A stretch of 35,669 nt of DNA from Gammaproteobacteria bacterium (GCA_028817405.1 JAPPPS010000046.1:1-35669); one strand, 5' to 3'. Positions 23,819 through 35,669 are shown, counted from the stretch's first letter. A program made the numbers and translations. The notes: generated from the sequence alone by a model not told the origin.

Positions 23819-24434
23819 TCCGCCGGATTTCGTCGACGCCCGGCATGGCGGAGAGTTCGAGGACCGGATAGACGCCTTCCTGCGCCACGACCTGAACTAC
23901 AGCCGGCTGCGGAACACGGATATCGCGGATTGGGCGAGGTTGAAGAGCGCGGTCTTGATGAAGTCCAGCGCCGCGCCGGTACCCAACGACCATGCGGTTG
24001 CCGACTCTTACATTCTCCAGCCCAACGGGAAGCAGAATTACCCCGACTTCATGGTGTTCGAGGCCGGCGAAGTGGTTTGCATCGAGGTTAAATTCGGCAA
24101 GCCGCCGCGGCCGGTTTGGAACAGCGGTTTGCCGCGCCCCAACGGGTTTTACATTTTAGGCCGGCGCGGCAAAGGCGATGCGACATTTTTTCGCGGCGCT
24201 GATGTGGTGTCGGCCGAGGAGAGCGAACAAATGCACGCTTTCTTCGACCGCATGCGAAGCGAAGAGCAAGCCTTCAACGACAGCCGGATGAGCGGCCAGC
24301 GCCGGGGGTTCGAGGTCTATGTGCGTAAGGCGTTTATGCAGAGCAAAAAATACAACAAACACGCCGACATCGATTTCTACAACTCCCCCGACCGCCGGCG
24401 GTTGGAACAAAACGTGCTCGATTATTTCGGATGA
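23784..24434 (+). CDS. Type II restriction endonuclease, PD-(D/E)xK fold
   Basis: 216 codons from ATG 23784; an ATG five codons earlier (23769) is equally possible, and neither has a clear ribosome-binding site. The nuclease core is NYPDFMVFEAGEVVCIEVKF: Pro87-Asp88, then Glu101-x-Lys103, a standard metal-binding arrangement. The following GKPPRPVWNSGLPRPNGFY probably belongs to the core or DNA contact region. No family was recognised beyond the fold. Overlap with the methyltransferase and the adjoining second methyltransferase make a restriction function very likely. The cleavage site is unknown. Confidence 0.75.
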   Translation: MIRSLFEAIANNPPDFVDARHGGEFEDRIDAFLRHDLNYSRLRNTDIADWARLKSAVLMKSSAAPVPNDHAVADSYILQPNGKQNYPDFMVFEAGEVVCIEVKFGKPPRPVWNSGLPRPNGFYILGRRGKGDATFFRGADVVSAEESEQMHAFFDRMRSEEQAFNDSRMSGQRRGFEVYVRKAFMQSKKYNKHADIDFYNSPDRRRLEQNVLDYFG

Positions 24435-24465
24435 ATATTGCCGGATACATTCTGGACTCTTGCTC

Positions 24466-24515
24466 ATCGACGACGGTTTGGAAATCATGAACAACTTGAG
24501 CCACCGCGGCGCGGT
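24466..24515 (+). pseudogene. 50-bp fragment of gltB
   Basis: Matches 26343-26392 inside gltB at 48 of 50 bases, same strand and in phase, encoding [17 protein letters not shown] where gltB has Leu for Met. The two differences are one Leu-to-Met and one silent Leu change. It lies in the 80-bp gap between the endonuclease and the convergent second methyltransferase and ends at that gene's stop codon. Flanking bases do not match gltB. Confidence 0.9.
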
Positions 24516-25948
24516 TATTTTTGTGTGCAGCCTATCGGAACTTGGCCGTGCCGTTTGATGAAACGCCGCAAGATTTCCTTCTCCTCCGCCTTTGGCGACG
24601 GAAAAGGCTCTTCGCCGCGCTTTCCAAAGATGTCGTATTTCATCAGTTTCGGAAAATACGCGTGCACCGTGACCGGGCGGCGGTAATACAAACCGTTGAT
24701 TTTCTTTATCAGGCGTTCTTCCGCCGCGCTTAATTTGAATTCGCCCGGCAGCGGCAATCGTTGCAGTACGCGAACGTTGTTGAAGTTGCCGTAGCGCGTG
24801 AGATTGTTCAAGAACAAATACACATCGCTACGCAATGTTTCGCTGACTTGCAGCGCTTCCGTTTTGGTGCGGCAGCGGATGAAGGCGATGCTCTGCGTGC
24901 TGCCGCATCGGTCCACGAAAGTGCCGAACTGGTTGGTGAGGGAAGTGAACACCTTCCAACCGTTTTGGAATTTGTGCGCGCGCCGGCTCCACAGTACTTG
25001 CGTCGGGGTGTGCATGATTTTGTACGGAAAGCCGGGCGTTTGCGACTCGCGCAACAGATGCGACTTGGTGGTGCGGTGCAAATCGCTGCTGGTTTCCACC
25101 GCGTATTTCCGGTTCGGCGCGTTGACGGTTTTGTTAAAGATGCGGCGCACTTCCTCCGAATAATACAGCGGCAGAAAATCCATGCCGGGTTCGATTTTCA
25201 CTTGTTGCCGGTCGCGCAAAATATATTCGTTGACGACCGTGCACGGTTTTTCATTCGCCACCTTGCGCAGCAGAAACCAAGTGAATGAAGACCCCACCTT
25301 GGGAAACCATTTCTTTTTTGCCGTGCCCAAATCCAAATGAATGAACTGGTAACGACTCAGCAAACGCGGCAGGGTGTTGCGGTCCGACAGCGACATCCAA
25401 TTGTTCGGCACGATAAACAGCAAATAGCCGCCGGGCTTGGTGACGAACAGCGCTTTTTTGATGAAGTCGCGCGCCAGGTTGTGATTTTTCGCGGTGCGCG
25501 CGCCGCCGGTGAACTTGGCGTACGGCGGATTGGAGACCACCAAGTCGTACTCGTCCTTCTCGCGCGCCGACAGCAAATCCCCGAACGACAAAAAGTCGCG
25601 GTTTTGGATGTTGATGGCGTCGCCAAAAATGCGCTTGGTGTTGGCGACGCGCGTGGCGTTGATTTCGTTGAAATACAAATTGGCGAGCGCGGTCTTGGTG
25701 CGGATATAGGCGTGGAAGTTGCCGTTGCCGGAACAACTGTCCAGGATTTTCAAATTCTTTCGCCGCCAAAAAGAACGCGGAATCGTGTCCACCATTTCCT
25801 TCACGCAGCCGAGCGGCGTGCAGATGTCGTTGGAGGTCGCAAAGTGCGACTCATCGGCGTTCAACGCCGCGTATAACCGGTCGATTTGCTCGAAAGATTC
25901 GGCGCCGCTCAAATACGGTTCAGCGCCTTTGATGGACAGCGTTTGCAT
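24515..25948 (-). CDS. Second adenine DNA methyltransferase, convergent to the endonuclease
   Basis: 477 codons. Motif [16 protein letters not shown] (68-82), acidic motif II region YFNEIN, and catalytic [10 protein letters not shown] with NPPY at 140-143; FIVPNNWMS follows. The long C-terminal part (about residues 230-477) is a probable target-recognition region with LPLPGEF and a helical end. It resembles the methylase part of large N6-adenine methyltransferases but has no nuclease domain of its own. A second methyltransferase beside one endonuclease is typical of systems with an asymmetric target, where each strand needs its own enzyme (inference). GC content is visibly lower than neighbours. 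Its stop codon abuts the gltB fragment; gltB lies divergent upstream. Confidence 0.85.
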   Translation of the reverse strand: MQTLSIKGAEPYLSGAESFEQIDRLYAALNADESHFATSNDICTPLGCVKEMVDTIPRSFWRRKNLKILDSCSGNGNFHAYIRTKTALANLYFNEINATRVANTKRIFGDAINIQNRDFLSFGDLLSAREKDEYDLVVSNPPYAKFTGGARTAKNHNLARDFIKKALFVTKPGGYLLFIVPNNWMSLSDRNTLPRLLSRYQFIHLDLGTAKKKWFPKVGSSFTWFLLRKVANEKPCTVVNEYILRDRQQVKIEPGMDFLPLYYSEEVRRIFNKTVNAPNRKYAVETSSDLHRTTKSHLLRESQTPGFPYKIMHTPTQVLWSRRAHKFQNGWKVFTSLTNQFGTFVDRCGSTQSIAFIRCRTKTEALQVSETLRSDVYLFLNNLTRYGNFNNVRVLQRLPLPGEFKLSAAEERLIKKINGLYYRRPVTVHAYFPKLMKYDIFGKRGEEPFPSPKAEEKEILRRFIKRHGQVPIGCTQK

Positions 25949-26225
25949 GCCATGCCCCGGTGGAAAATCGCACTATACCACATCCGCATGCCGCGCCGCG
26001 CGCCACCGTGAGGCCCGGCCGGGCCGCGGCCGGCGCGGAGTATGGCGGGTCCTGCGGGTGCCGCCGCGCGACTGGAAATTCCGCCCTGACTGCTTTATGA
26101 TGCGTTGTTTGCCGCGCATCGCCGCGCGGTTGCGCGTCGCGTTCCGACGCGGGATTTCCGCGCGCCAAACGCCAAACCCCGACGCCACCGTTAAACCCCG
26201 GCGCAAACACCAAACCGACTCGACC
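25949..26225. other. Divergent region between the methyltransferase and gltB (277 bp)
   Basis: Contains a -10-like TATAGT for the methyltransferase (25977-25972, minus strand), a 14-bp perfect palindrome GGCCCGGCCGGGCC at 26012-26025, and a possible gltB -10 TATGAT at 26096-26101 with a poor -35. No small gene is supported. The C-rich stretch before the gltB ATG shows no Shine-Dalgarno sequence. Confidence 0.45.
25972..25977 (-). promoter_or_regulatory. Candidate -10 for the second methyltransferase
   Basis: TATAGT on the minus strand, 23 bases before the ATG at 25948. No recognisable -35. Confidence 0.4.
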
Positions 26226-31107
<4,882 letters not shown>

Positions 31108-31115
<8 letters not shown>

Positions 31116-32718
31116 AGTCACCGGTTTCATGGAAATCGCGCGCGAAGACCGTCAATATCTGCCGGTCGACCGCCGCCTGAAAGACTTCGGCGAGTTCACC
31201 GTCAACTTGAGCGACGCGCAGTTGGCGGCGCAGGGCGCGCGGTGCATGGACTGCGGCATTCCCTACTGCCACACTGCGTACGGCTGCCCGCTGGCGAATC
31301 TGATTCCGGACTGGAACGACTTGGTTTATCGCGGCGAATGGCGGGCCGCGGCCGAAGCGCTGCACGCCACCAACAACTTCCCCGAGTTCACCGGCCGCGT
31401 TTGCCCCGCGCCGTGCGAGACCGCCTGCACTTTGTATTTCAACGACCAGCCGGTGACCATCAAAACCATCGAGCACGCCATCGCCGAGCGCGCCTGGGAT
31501 GAAGGCTGGGCAACGCCGGAGTTGCCGCCGCGCATGAGCGGCAAGCGCGTAGCCGTGGTCGGCGCCGGCCCGGCCGGGCTGGCGTGCGCGCAGCAGTTGG
31601 CGCGCGCCGGGCATGCGGTGTCGGTTTATGACCGCCAGCAACGACCCGGCGGATTGCTGAGGTATGGCATCCCCGATTTCAAGTTGGACAAGCGCATCAT
31701 CGACCGCCGCCTGGCGCAGATGGAGGCCGAAGGCGTGGCGTTTCACTGCGGCGTGCATGTCGGCGCGGACTTGGCGGCCGATGAATTGCGCCGCGACTTC
31801 GACGCCGTGGTGCTGGCCGGCGGAGCCGAACAACCGCGCGACTTGGACGCGCCGGGCCGCGACTTGCGCGGCGTGCATTTTGCGATGGACTACTTGCGCG
31901 GCAACACGCATCGCGTGCAGGCGGCGCTGTACGGCGACGGTGATGGCGACGACGGTGGTGGCGACGGCGACGGTGGCGGCGACAACGGTGGTCTTTCCCG
32001 TCACCCCCGCAGCCCCCGCTTAACAGAACGCGGGGGTGACGAAAGCGGGGGCGGCGACGGTGACGGTGACGATAGCGGCGACGGTAACGGTGGCGTCCCC
32101 GAATTCATCTCCGCGCGCGGCAAGCATGTCGTGGTCATCGGCGGCGGCGACACCGGCTCCGACTGCATCGGCACCGCCAACCGCCAGGGCGCGGCCTCGG
32201 TCACGCAAATCGAGATTTTATCCGAGCCGCCGGCGGCCGAAGACCGCGCGCGCACTTGGCCGAACTGGCCGCACAAACTGCGCACCTCGTCGTCGCAGGA
32301 GGAAGGCTGCATTCGCCTGTGGGATGTGGTCACCGACGCGTTCATCGACGCCGGCGCGGGCCGCGTGGCCGGCGTCAAATGCAAGAAAGTGGCGTGGGAC
32401 AACGCCGGCGGACGGTGGAAAATGAAAGCGATTCCCGGCTCCGAATTCGAGTTGCCGGCCGGCTTGGTCACATTGGCGATGGGCTTCTTGCACCCGGTGC
32501 ACGACGGCATGCTGCGCGATTTGGGCGCACGCCTGGACGCGCGCGGCAATGTCGCGGCCGCCGACCACGGCGCGCGCGCCTACCGCGCCGGCCCCGGCAA
32601 CCTATTCGCCGCCGGCGACATGCGCCGCGGCCAATCCCTGGTCGTCTGGGCCATCCGCGAAGGCCGCCAATGCGCGCAAGCGGTTGACCGTTACTTAAGC
32701 GGCGAGTCACCGGCGTGA
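31108..32718 (+). CDS. gltD: Glutamate synthase small subunit
   Basis: 536 codons against about 470 in relatives. Passes electrons from NADPH through FAD to GltB. The N-terminal iron-sulfur cysteines are Cys46, Cys49, Cys54 and Cys60 in [15 protein letters not shown], with further cysteines in [15 protein letters not shown] loop [14 protein letters not shown] near 150; NADPH loop [20 protein letters not shown] near 343; [20 protein letters not shown] at the C-terminus. Residues 276-329 are a 54-residue Gly/Asp-rich insert between the two nucleotide domains, containing a palindromic repeat read as [14 protein letters not shown]. The rest aligns without a gap, so the enzyme is probably active. 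Overlaps gltB, indicating coupled translation. Confidence 0.95.
31934..32096 (+). repeat. GACGGT tract with an embedded palindrome in gltD
   Basis: About 55 bases of gacggtg/ggcgacggt, then the palindromic element (31999-32041), then about 45 bases of ggtgacggtgac units. It is 163 bases long and in frame throughout with no stop codon. It looks like a repeat that received a second repeat. Confidence 0.85.
31999..32041 (+). mobile_element. Palindromic repeat element inserted in frame in gltD
   Basis: Stem CCCCCGC (32013-32019), loop TTAACAGAAC, stem GCGGGGG (32030-32036), then TGACG. This is the layout of the intergenic copies at 34890-34915 and 35482-35507 (loop TTAACAGATT, then GACG). The gltD stem has CC/GG where those have TT/AA, so pairing is kept. 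An outer 12-bp inverted repeat CGTCACCCCCGC / GCGGGGGTGACG also spans 31999-32041. Confidence 0.75.
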
Positions 32719-32723
32719 CGCAT

Positions 32724-32741
32724 CGGACAAATGCTCGTCCG
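32724..32741 (+). terminator. Possible weak terminator after gltD
   Basis: CGGAC, 8-base loop, GTCCG, then gcgccatcgtttt. Short stem, and the T-run is displaced by several bases. It lies in the 40-bp gap before the DUF4160 gene. Confidence 0.3.
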
Positions 32742-32758
32742 CGCCATCGTTTTACATC

Positions 32759-32998
32759 ATGAGTCCAACCGTATTTCGAGAGAAAGGGTACCGGTTTTTC
32801 TTTTTCTCGAGAGAAGAAGACCGCATGCATGTCCATGTGGTTTCCGCCGCCGGCGAGGCCAAGTTCTGGCTTGAACCGGAAATAAAACTGGCGAATAATT
32901 ACCGTTATTCCCAAAAGCAACTGAAAGACATCCAATCGTTGATAGAGGCGCATTACGATGAACTCACTCGCGCATGGCGGCGACACTTCGCCGGTTGA
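32759..32998 (+). CDS. DUF4160 protein, putative toxin-antitoxin-like partner
   Basis: 79 codons. REKGYRFFFFSREEDRMHVH followed by VVSAAGEAKFWLEPEIKLAN is the DUF4160 pattern (GYRFFFYS..E..HVHV...GEAKFWLEP). The Ser/Gln-helix end ([20 protein letters not shown]) is also usual. DUF4160 and DUF2442 genes are often adjacent and are listed as candidate toxin-antitoxin pairs, but biochemical proof is lacking. Overlaps the next gene by 41 bases. GC content is lower than gltD and hemE, which normally adjoin, so the pair looks inserted. Confidence 0.8.
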   Translation: MSPTVFREKGYRFFFFSREEDRMHVHVVSAAGEAKFWLEPEIKLANNYRYSQKQLKDIQSLIEAHYDELTRAWRRHFAG

Positions 32999-33224
32999 AG
33001 TAACCAACATTTCCGGCCACGGCATTTGGCTGCTGACCGGCGGCCGGGAATTGTTTCTGCCGTACCGGGATTTTCCGTGGTTCAAGGAACAGACGGTGGC
33101 GGCCATCACCCATGTCGAGGAACCGTCGCCGGGGCATTTTTACTGGCCCGACCTCGATGTCGACTTAAGCGCGGAAATCATCGCCCACCCCGAACGGTTT
33201 CCGCTGACGGCGAAGCGCGCTTAA
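32958..33224 (+). CDS. DUF2442 protein, partner of DUF4160
   Basis: 88 codons; GAGG at 32945-32948 before the [23 protein letters not shown], then [20 protein letters not shown] and [16 protein letters not shown], is the DUF2442 pattern. No DNA-binding domain is apparent from sequence alone. The 41-bp overlap with the DUF4160 gene indicates coupled expression. Confidence 0.8.
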   Translation: MNSLAHGGDTSPVEVTNISGHGIWLLTGGRELFLPYRDFPWFKEQTVAAITHVEEPSPGHFYWPDLDVDLSAEIIAHPERFPLTAKRA

Positions 33225-33243
33225 GCCGCGCAGGCCCCCCCGC

Positions 33244-34302
33244 ATGCCCCCCAAAAACGACCGTCTCCTCTGCGCGTTGCAACGGCGGGGGGCGGACTGT
33301 ACGCCGGTTTGGATTATGCGGCAGGCCGGGCGGTATTTGCCGGCGTACCGCGAGACGCGCGCGCGCGCCGGGGATTTTATGACCTTGTGCAAGACCCCGG
33401 AACTGGCGTGCGAGGTGACTTTGCAGCCGCTGCGGCGGTTTGATTTGGACGCGGCGATTTTGTTCTCGGACATCCTGACCATCCCCGACGCCATGGGCTT
33501 GGGTTTGTCATTCACCGACGGTGTCGGCCCGCAATTCGCGCGACGGTTGCAATCGCGTGCCGACATCGACGCCCTGCCCGGCATCGACGCCGGCGATGAT
33601 TTGCGTTATGTATTGGACGCGGTCGCGTTGGCGCGCGGCGCGTTGGACGGCATGGATGGTAGCGTGCCGCTCATCGGTTTCAGCGGCAGTCCGTGGACCT
33701 TGGCCGCGTATATGGTCGAGGGCGGCGGCTCCAAAGACTTCCGGCGCGCGCGCGCGTTGCTGCACCACGACCCGCGCAGCGCGCATCAATTGCTCGGCAA
33801 ACTCAGCCGCGCGGTCGCCGATTATCTCGCCGCGCAGGCCCGCGCCGGCGCGCAAGCGCTGATGGTTTTCGACACCTGGGGCGGGCTGCTGTCCACGCCC
33901 GACTACGCGGAATTTTCCCTGCGCTACTTGCGCGCGATTGTCGCCGAATTGAAAACCGCGGCCGCCGATGTTCCGGTCACGCTGTTCACCAAAGGCGGCG
34001 GCCACTGGTTGGAGGACATCGCGGCCACCGGCTGCGCGGCGGTGGGGCTGGACTGGCATGTGTCGCTGGCCGAGGCGCGCCGGCGCATCGGCGAGCGCGC
34101 CGCGCTGCAGGGCAACCTCGACCCCGCGGTGTTGTATGCATCGGAGGAAAAAATCGAAGCGGAAGTGAAACGCATCCTCGGCGAGTTCGGGCCCGGCCCC
34201 GGCCACATCTTCAACTTAGGCCACGGCATTTATCCGGACACCGACCCGGCGCGCGTCGAGTATTTGGTCGACGCGGTGCACCGACTCAGCGGCGGCGTTT
34301 AG
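33244..34302 (+). CDS. hemE: Uroporphyrinogen decarboxylase
   Basis: 352 codons, normal length. Decarboxylates uroporphyrinogen III to coproporphyrinogen III in heme synthesis. [17 protein letters not shown] (21-37) carries the substrate-binding arginines; ILFSDIL has the catalytic Asp76; [19 protein letters not shown] includes the conserved tyrosine (156); [12 protein letters not shown] and [13 protein letters not shown] are the later signatures. It follows gltD in Pseudomonas as well; here two small genes intervene. Heme from this pathway feeds the cox genes nearby (pathway knowledge). Convergent with the DUF1244 gene. Confidence 0.96.
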   Translation: MPPKNDRLLCALQRRGADCTPVWIMRQAGRYLPAYRETRARAGDFMTLCKTPELACEVTLQPLRRFDLDAAILFSDILTIPDAMGLGLSFTDGVGPQFARRLQSRADIDALPGIDAGDDLRYVLDAVALARGALDGMDGSVPLIGFSGSPWTLAAYMVEGGGSKDFRRARALLHHDPRSAHQLLGKLSRAVADYLAAQARAGAQALMVFDTWGGLLSTPDYAEFSLRYLRAIVAELKTAAADVPVTLFTKGGGHWLEDIAATGCAAVGLDWHVSLAEARRRIGERAALQGNLDPAVLYASEEKIEAEVKRILGEFGPGPGHIFNLGHGIYPDTDPARVEYLVDAVHRLSGGV

Positions 34303-34372
34303 CGTTGCAATTCCTGTTTGGAAACATGAAACCAAACGCCACGGATGGCAAATGAGTTGACGCGTCGATGCC

Positions 34373-34397
34373 GCGGCGCGGGCCGCGGTCGCGCCGC
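34373..34397. terminator. GC-rich hairpin between hemE and the DUF1244 gene
   Basis: GCGGCGCG, 9-base loop, CGCGCCGC, between two convergent genes. No T-run on either side, so it may be a bidirectional, Rho-assisted or merely structural stem. A ttcctgttt-containing stretch near 34310 resembles the hairpin at 4312. Confidence 0.4.
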
Positions 34398-34402
34398 AGC
34401 GG

Positions 34403-34732
34403 TCACTCGCTCGCTTTCAGGCGCGCGCTCTCGAACCGCTTCAACTGCTCGTCGCTGGCCGGCTGCGCGTGTTGGGATTTGTAGTCGGCGTACGGCATGC
34501 CGTAGACGATTGCGCGCGCTTGCTCGTAGTCCATCTCGACGCCGTGCTCGGCGGCGGCGCGCCGGTACCACTTGGACAGACAGTTGCGGCAGAAAAACGC
34601 CAAGTTCATCAGGTCGATATTCTGCACCTCCGGATGCTTGCGCAAGTGCGCCACCATGGCGCGGTACACCGCCGCCTCAATCGCGATGCGCTGCGCGTCG
34701 TCGATGGCGGGCGTGTCGGGCGTGTCGGACAT
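34403..34732 (-). CDS. DUF1244 family protein
   Basis: 109 codons from ATG 34732. The core VAHLRKHPEVQNIDLMNLAF, then FCRNCLSKWYRRAA (47-60) and IVYGMPYADYK (75-85), is the DUF1244 signature. The CRNC pair suggests a metal or redox site, though the function is not known. The longer upstream reading (to 34819) runs into repeat DNA and lacks family match. Small cytoplasmic protein, not obviously linked to hemE. Confidence 0.85.
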   Translation of the reverse strand: MSDTPDTPAIDDAQRIAIEAAVYRAMVAHLRKHPEVQNIDLMNLAFFCRNCLSKWYRRAAAEHGVEMDYEQARAIVYGMPYADYKSQHAQPASDEQLKRFESARLKASE

Positions 34733-34813
34733 GGGTTCGGCCTCGGAGACGGTAACGGACGGCGCATTGTAACCGATGCCGCCGGCCGCCGTTACGCCCG
34801 CGGTCTCCCCTAT

Positions 34814-34854
34814 CGTCACGCCCGCAGTCCGTTGAGCGGGCGTCCAGAGTCTTT
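34814..34854 (-). mobile_element. Palindromic repeat element, variant stem, minus strand
   Basis: On the minus strand: AAAGACTCTGG, then ACGCCCGC, a 10-base loop TCAACGGACT, GCGGGCGT and GACG. Same plan as the TTAACAGATT copies, with CG/CG in place of TT/AA inside the stem, so pairing is preserved. Confidence 0.75.
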
Positions 34855-34978
34855 AATTGACTTGGCGAGGAATCGAAAAAAGACTCTGGATTCCCGCTTA
34901 ACAGATTGCGGGAATGACGGCCCCCGGCATTTTCCGGTCCTCGTTGGCGTTTCGCGCCGCGGAATTAAAGACTCTGGA
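34843..34978. mobile_element. MITE-like unit with 16-bp terminal inverted repeats
   Basis: TCCAGAGTCTTTAATT (34843-34858) and its exact reverse complement (34963-34978) bound a 136-bp unit that contains the ATTCCCGC/GCGGGAAT palindrome (34890-34915). No coding capacity. A second unit has shorter ends, CTTTAATTGG (35436-35445) and CCAATTAAAG (35554-35563). Confidence 0.7.
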
Positions 34979-35003
34979 CTCCGGTTGCCACCGGAGTGGC
35001 GGT
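34879..35003 (+). repeat. Direct repeat copy 1 flanking the HicB gene
   Basis: Starts AAAGACTCTGGA and contains the TTAACAGATT palindrome, the shared ttttccggtcctcgttggcg stretch, a second AAAGACTCTGGA at 34967, and a second hairpin ACTCCGG/CCGGAGT (34978-34997). About 90 percent identical to 35471-35597 by eye, with one single-base indel. Confidence 0.9.
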
Positions 35004-35062
35004 GGGGGCGGCTGTCGCCGGGATTGCGCTTTGTGGCGGGGGCGATTAATGGCCGGGGGCGG

Positions 35063-35278
35063 TCAGGCGTAGTCGACTTCGACTTGTGCGAATTCGCATT
35101 GGTTGGCGAGCAGGGTTTCGCCGTCTTCGCGCAGGCCTTCGATGTGGAATTGGATGGCCTCTTTGATTAACCGCAAGGCTTCCGCTTTGGATGCTCCGGC
35201 CGCCACGCAACCGGGAATGCCCGGCACATATGCGCCGAAACTGTTGTCCCCTCTCTCGATGACTACGGTGAATTTCAT
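35063..35278 (-). CDS. HicB-like antitoxin, orphan
   Basis: 71 codons. MKFTVVIERGDNSFGAYVPG followed by IPGCVAAGASKAEALRLIKE is the partial RNase H-like HicB fold. The end (EAIQFHIEGLREDGE) is the usual helix. No C-terminal DNA-binding domain is present. No HicA toxin (a short basic dsRNA-binding-like protein) is found on either side within the window. The gene sits alone between two copies of the same repeat. Either a free-standing HicB-family protein or the remnant of a pair. Confidence 0.8.
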   Translation of the reverse strand: MKFTVVIERGDNSFGAYVPGIPGCVAAGASKAEALRLIKEAIQFHIEGLREDGETLLANQCEFAQVEVDYA

Positions 35279-35377
35279 TGTCGACTCGTTTTGCGCGGGC
35301 GTTGTTTGTGCCGCGAGTTTATCACGGGCGGCAAACGAACATGGCGGCGGGGATTGGTTTTGCCGCGGGGACGCGCA

Positions 35378-35409
35378 ATCGCCACTCCGGACTGGATCCG
35401 GAGTCCAGC
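35378..35409 (-). repeat. Second hairpin type, inverted copy
   Basis: Minus strand: CTGGACTCCGG, 7-base loop, CCGGAGTGGCGATTG. Same ends as the plus-strand copies at 34973-35002 and 35566-35597, with a different loop. Confidence 0.75.
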
Positions 35410-35470
35410 GTCCCCCGCTCGTGGGCGGGGGCAGGCTTTAATTGGTCCAGCGCGGAATCGAACAAAAGCA

Positions 35471-35597
35471 AAAGACTCTGGATTCCCGCTTAACAGATTG
35501 CGGGAATGACGGCCCCCAGCATTTTCCGGTCCTCGTTGGCGTTGCGCGCCGGGCCAATTAAAGACTCTGGACTCCGGCTGTTGCCGGAGTGGCGATT
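35471..35597 (+). repeat. Direct repeat copy 2 flanking the HicB gene
   Basis: Counterpart of 34879-35003, with the palindrome at 35482-35507 (identical stem and loop) and the ACTCCGG/CCGGAGT hairpin at 35571-35590 with another loop. Confidence 0.9.
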
Positions 35598-35636
35598 GGG
35601 TGTTTCCGCGATTGATGAAATCCCCGCCGCCTTGTT

Positions 35637-35669
35637 AAAGACTCTGGATTCCGTATCGGTGAGGAATAT
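35637..35669 (+). repeat. Third palindrome copy, cut by the window end
   Basis: AAAGACTCTGG (35637-35647), then ATTCC, a 10-base loop, GGAAT (35648-35667). Stem of only five pairs and a different loop, but the same leader and loop length. Confidence 0.6.

Larger units (their letters stand above)
34733..35062. other. Repeat-rich intergenic region (330 bp)
   Basis: No gene. It holds a minus-oriented palindrome (34818-34843), a unit bounded by 16-bp inverted repeats (34843-34978), and copy 1 of a roughly 120-bp direct repeat (34879-35003). A gacggtaacggac trace is near 34749. Confidence 0.8.
35279..35669. other. Repeat-rich region to the window end (391 bp)
   Basis: No gene supported; the short open frames here are repeat DNA. 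It holds an inverted ACTCCGG hairpin (35378-35409), copy 2 of the 120-bp repeat (35471-35597), and a truncated third palindrome (35637-35669). Confidence 0.8.

Noticed and set aside
24435-24514. Fusion of endonuclease and gltB fragment into one protein
   Set aside because: The endonuclease ends at 24434 in another frame; the fragment frame has no start of its own with a ribosome-binding site.
25719-26225. Extended start of gltB at 25719
   Set aside because: It would run through the second methyltransferase and a non-coding gap. The family propeptide and Cys23 place the start at 26226.
34814-35669. CRISPR array
   Set aside because: Repeats are palindromic, irregularly spaced, in both orientations and of two types; there are no uniform spacers and no cas genes.

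Overview
The window is high-GC DNA (by eye roughly two thirds G+C) that looks like a gammaproteobacterial chromosome. The evidence is gene order. rpsB-tsf-frr-uppS-cdsA-dxr-rseP, with map divergent upstream of rpsB, follows the Pseudomonas-type order without pyrH. coxB-coxA-small assembly protein-ctaG-coxC-DUF2909-SURF1 and gltB-gltD-hemE are also Pseudomonas-like. No rRNA, tRNA, CRISPR array, prophage or insertion-sequence transposase was recognised.

Layout. 1-224: end of an ABC transporter permease. 235-5164 (minus strand): a membrane-anchored ClpP-fold protein, threonine synthase, an AMP-forming acyl-CoA ligase and glyoxalase II. 5218-6087 (minus): methionine aminopeptidase. 6453-13851 (plus): translation, isoprenoid and envelope operon. 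13962-15802: an EamA transporter, the detached C-terminal half of an ArsR-type regulator, and a stand-alone YqfO/NIF3-like domain. 15874-22635: caa3-type cytochrome c oxidase operon with assembly factors, carrying an unexpected DUF1640 gene between coxB and coxA. 22796-25948: restriction-modification island (methyltransferase, PD-(D/E)xK endonuclease, convergent second methyltransferase) lying where ctaA/ctaB would be expected. 26226-32718: glutamate synthase large and small subunits. 32759-33224: a DUF4160/DUF2442 pair. 33244-34302: hemE. 34403-35278 (minus): a DUF1244 protein and an orphan HicB-like antitoxin. 34814-35669: a dense array of palindromic repeats.

The strongest unusual signal is not a single gene. 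A simple DNA motif, ACCGTC/GACGGT and close variants, forms tracts between genes and inside housekeeping genes. The same motif is read as Gly-Asp in one orientation (map, gltD, ClpP-like), as Thr-Val at the start of dxr and as His-Arg in gltB. That points to DNA-level insertion or expansion tolerated by the proteins, rather than selection for a peptide. In gltD the tract also contains an in-frame copy of a palindromic element that recurs between genes at the window's end with compensated stem changes, resembling in principle the Rickettsia palindromic elements.

A second notable signal is a 50-nt piece of gltB (48/50 identical) between the endonuclease and the second methyltransferase. A transcript reading past that methyltransferase would carry a near-perfect antisense to the early gltB message. 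All functional statements are read from sequence by eye; no database search was run.
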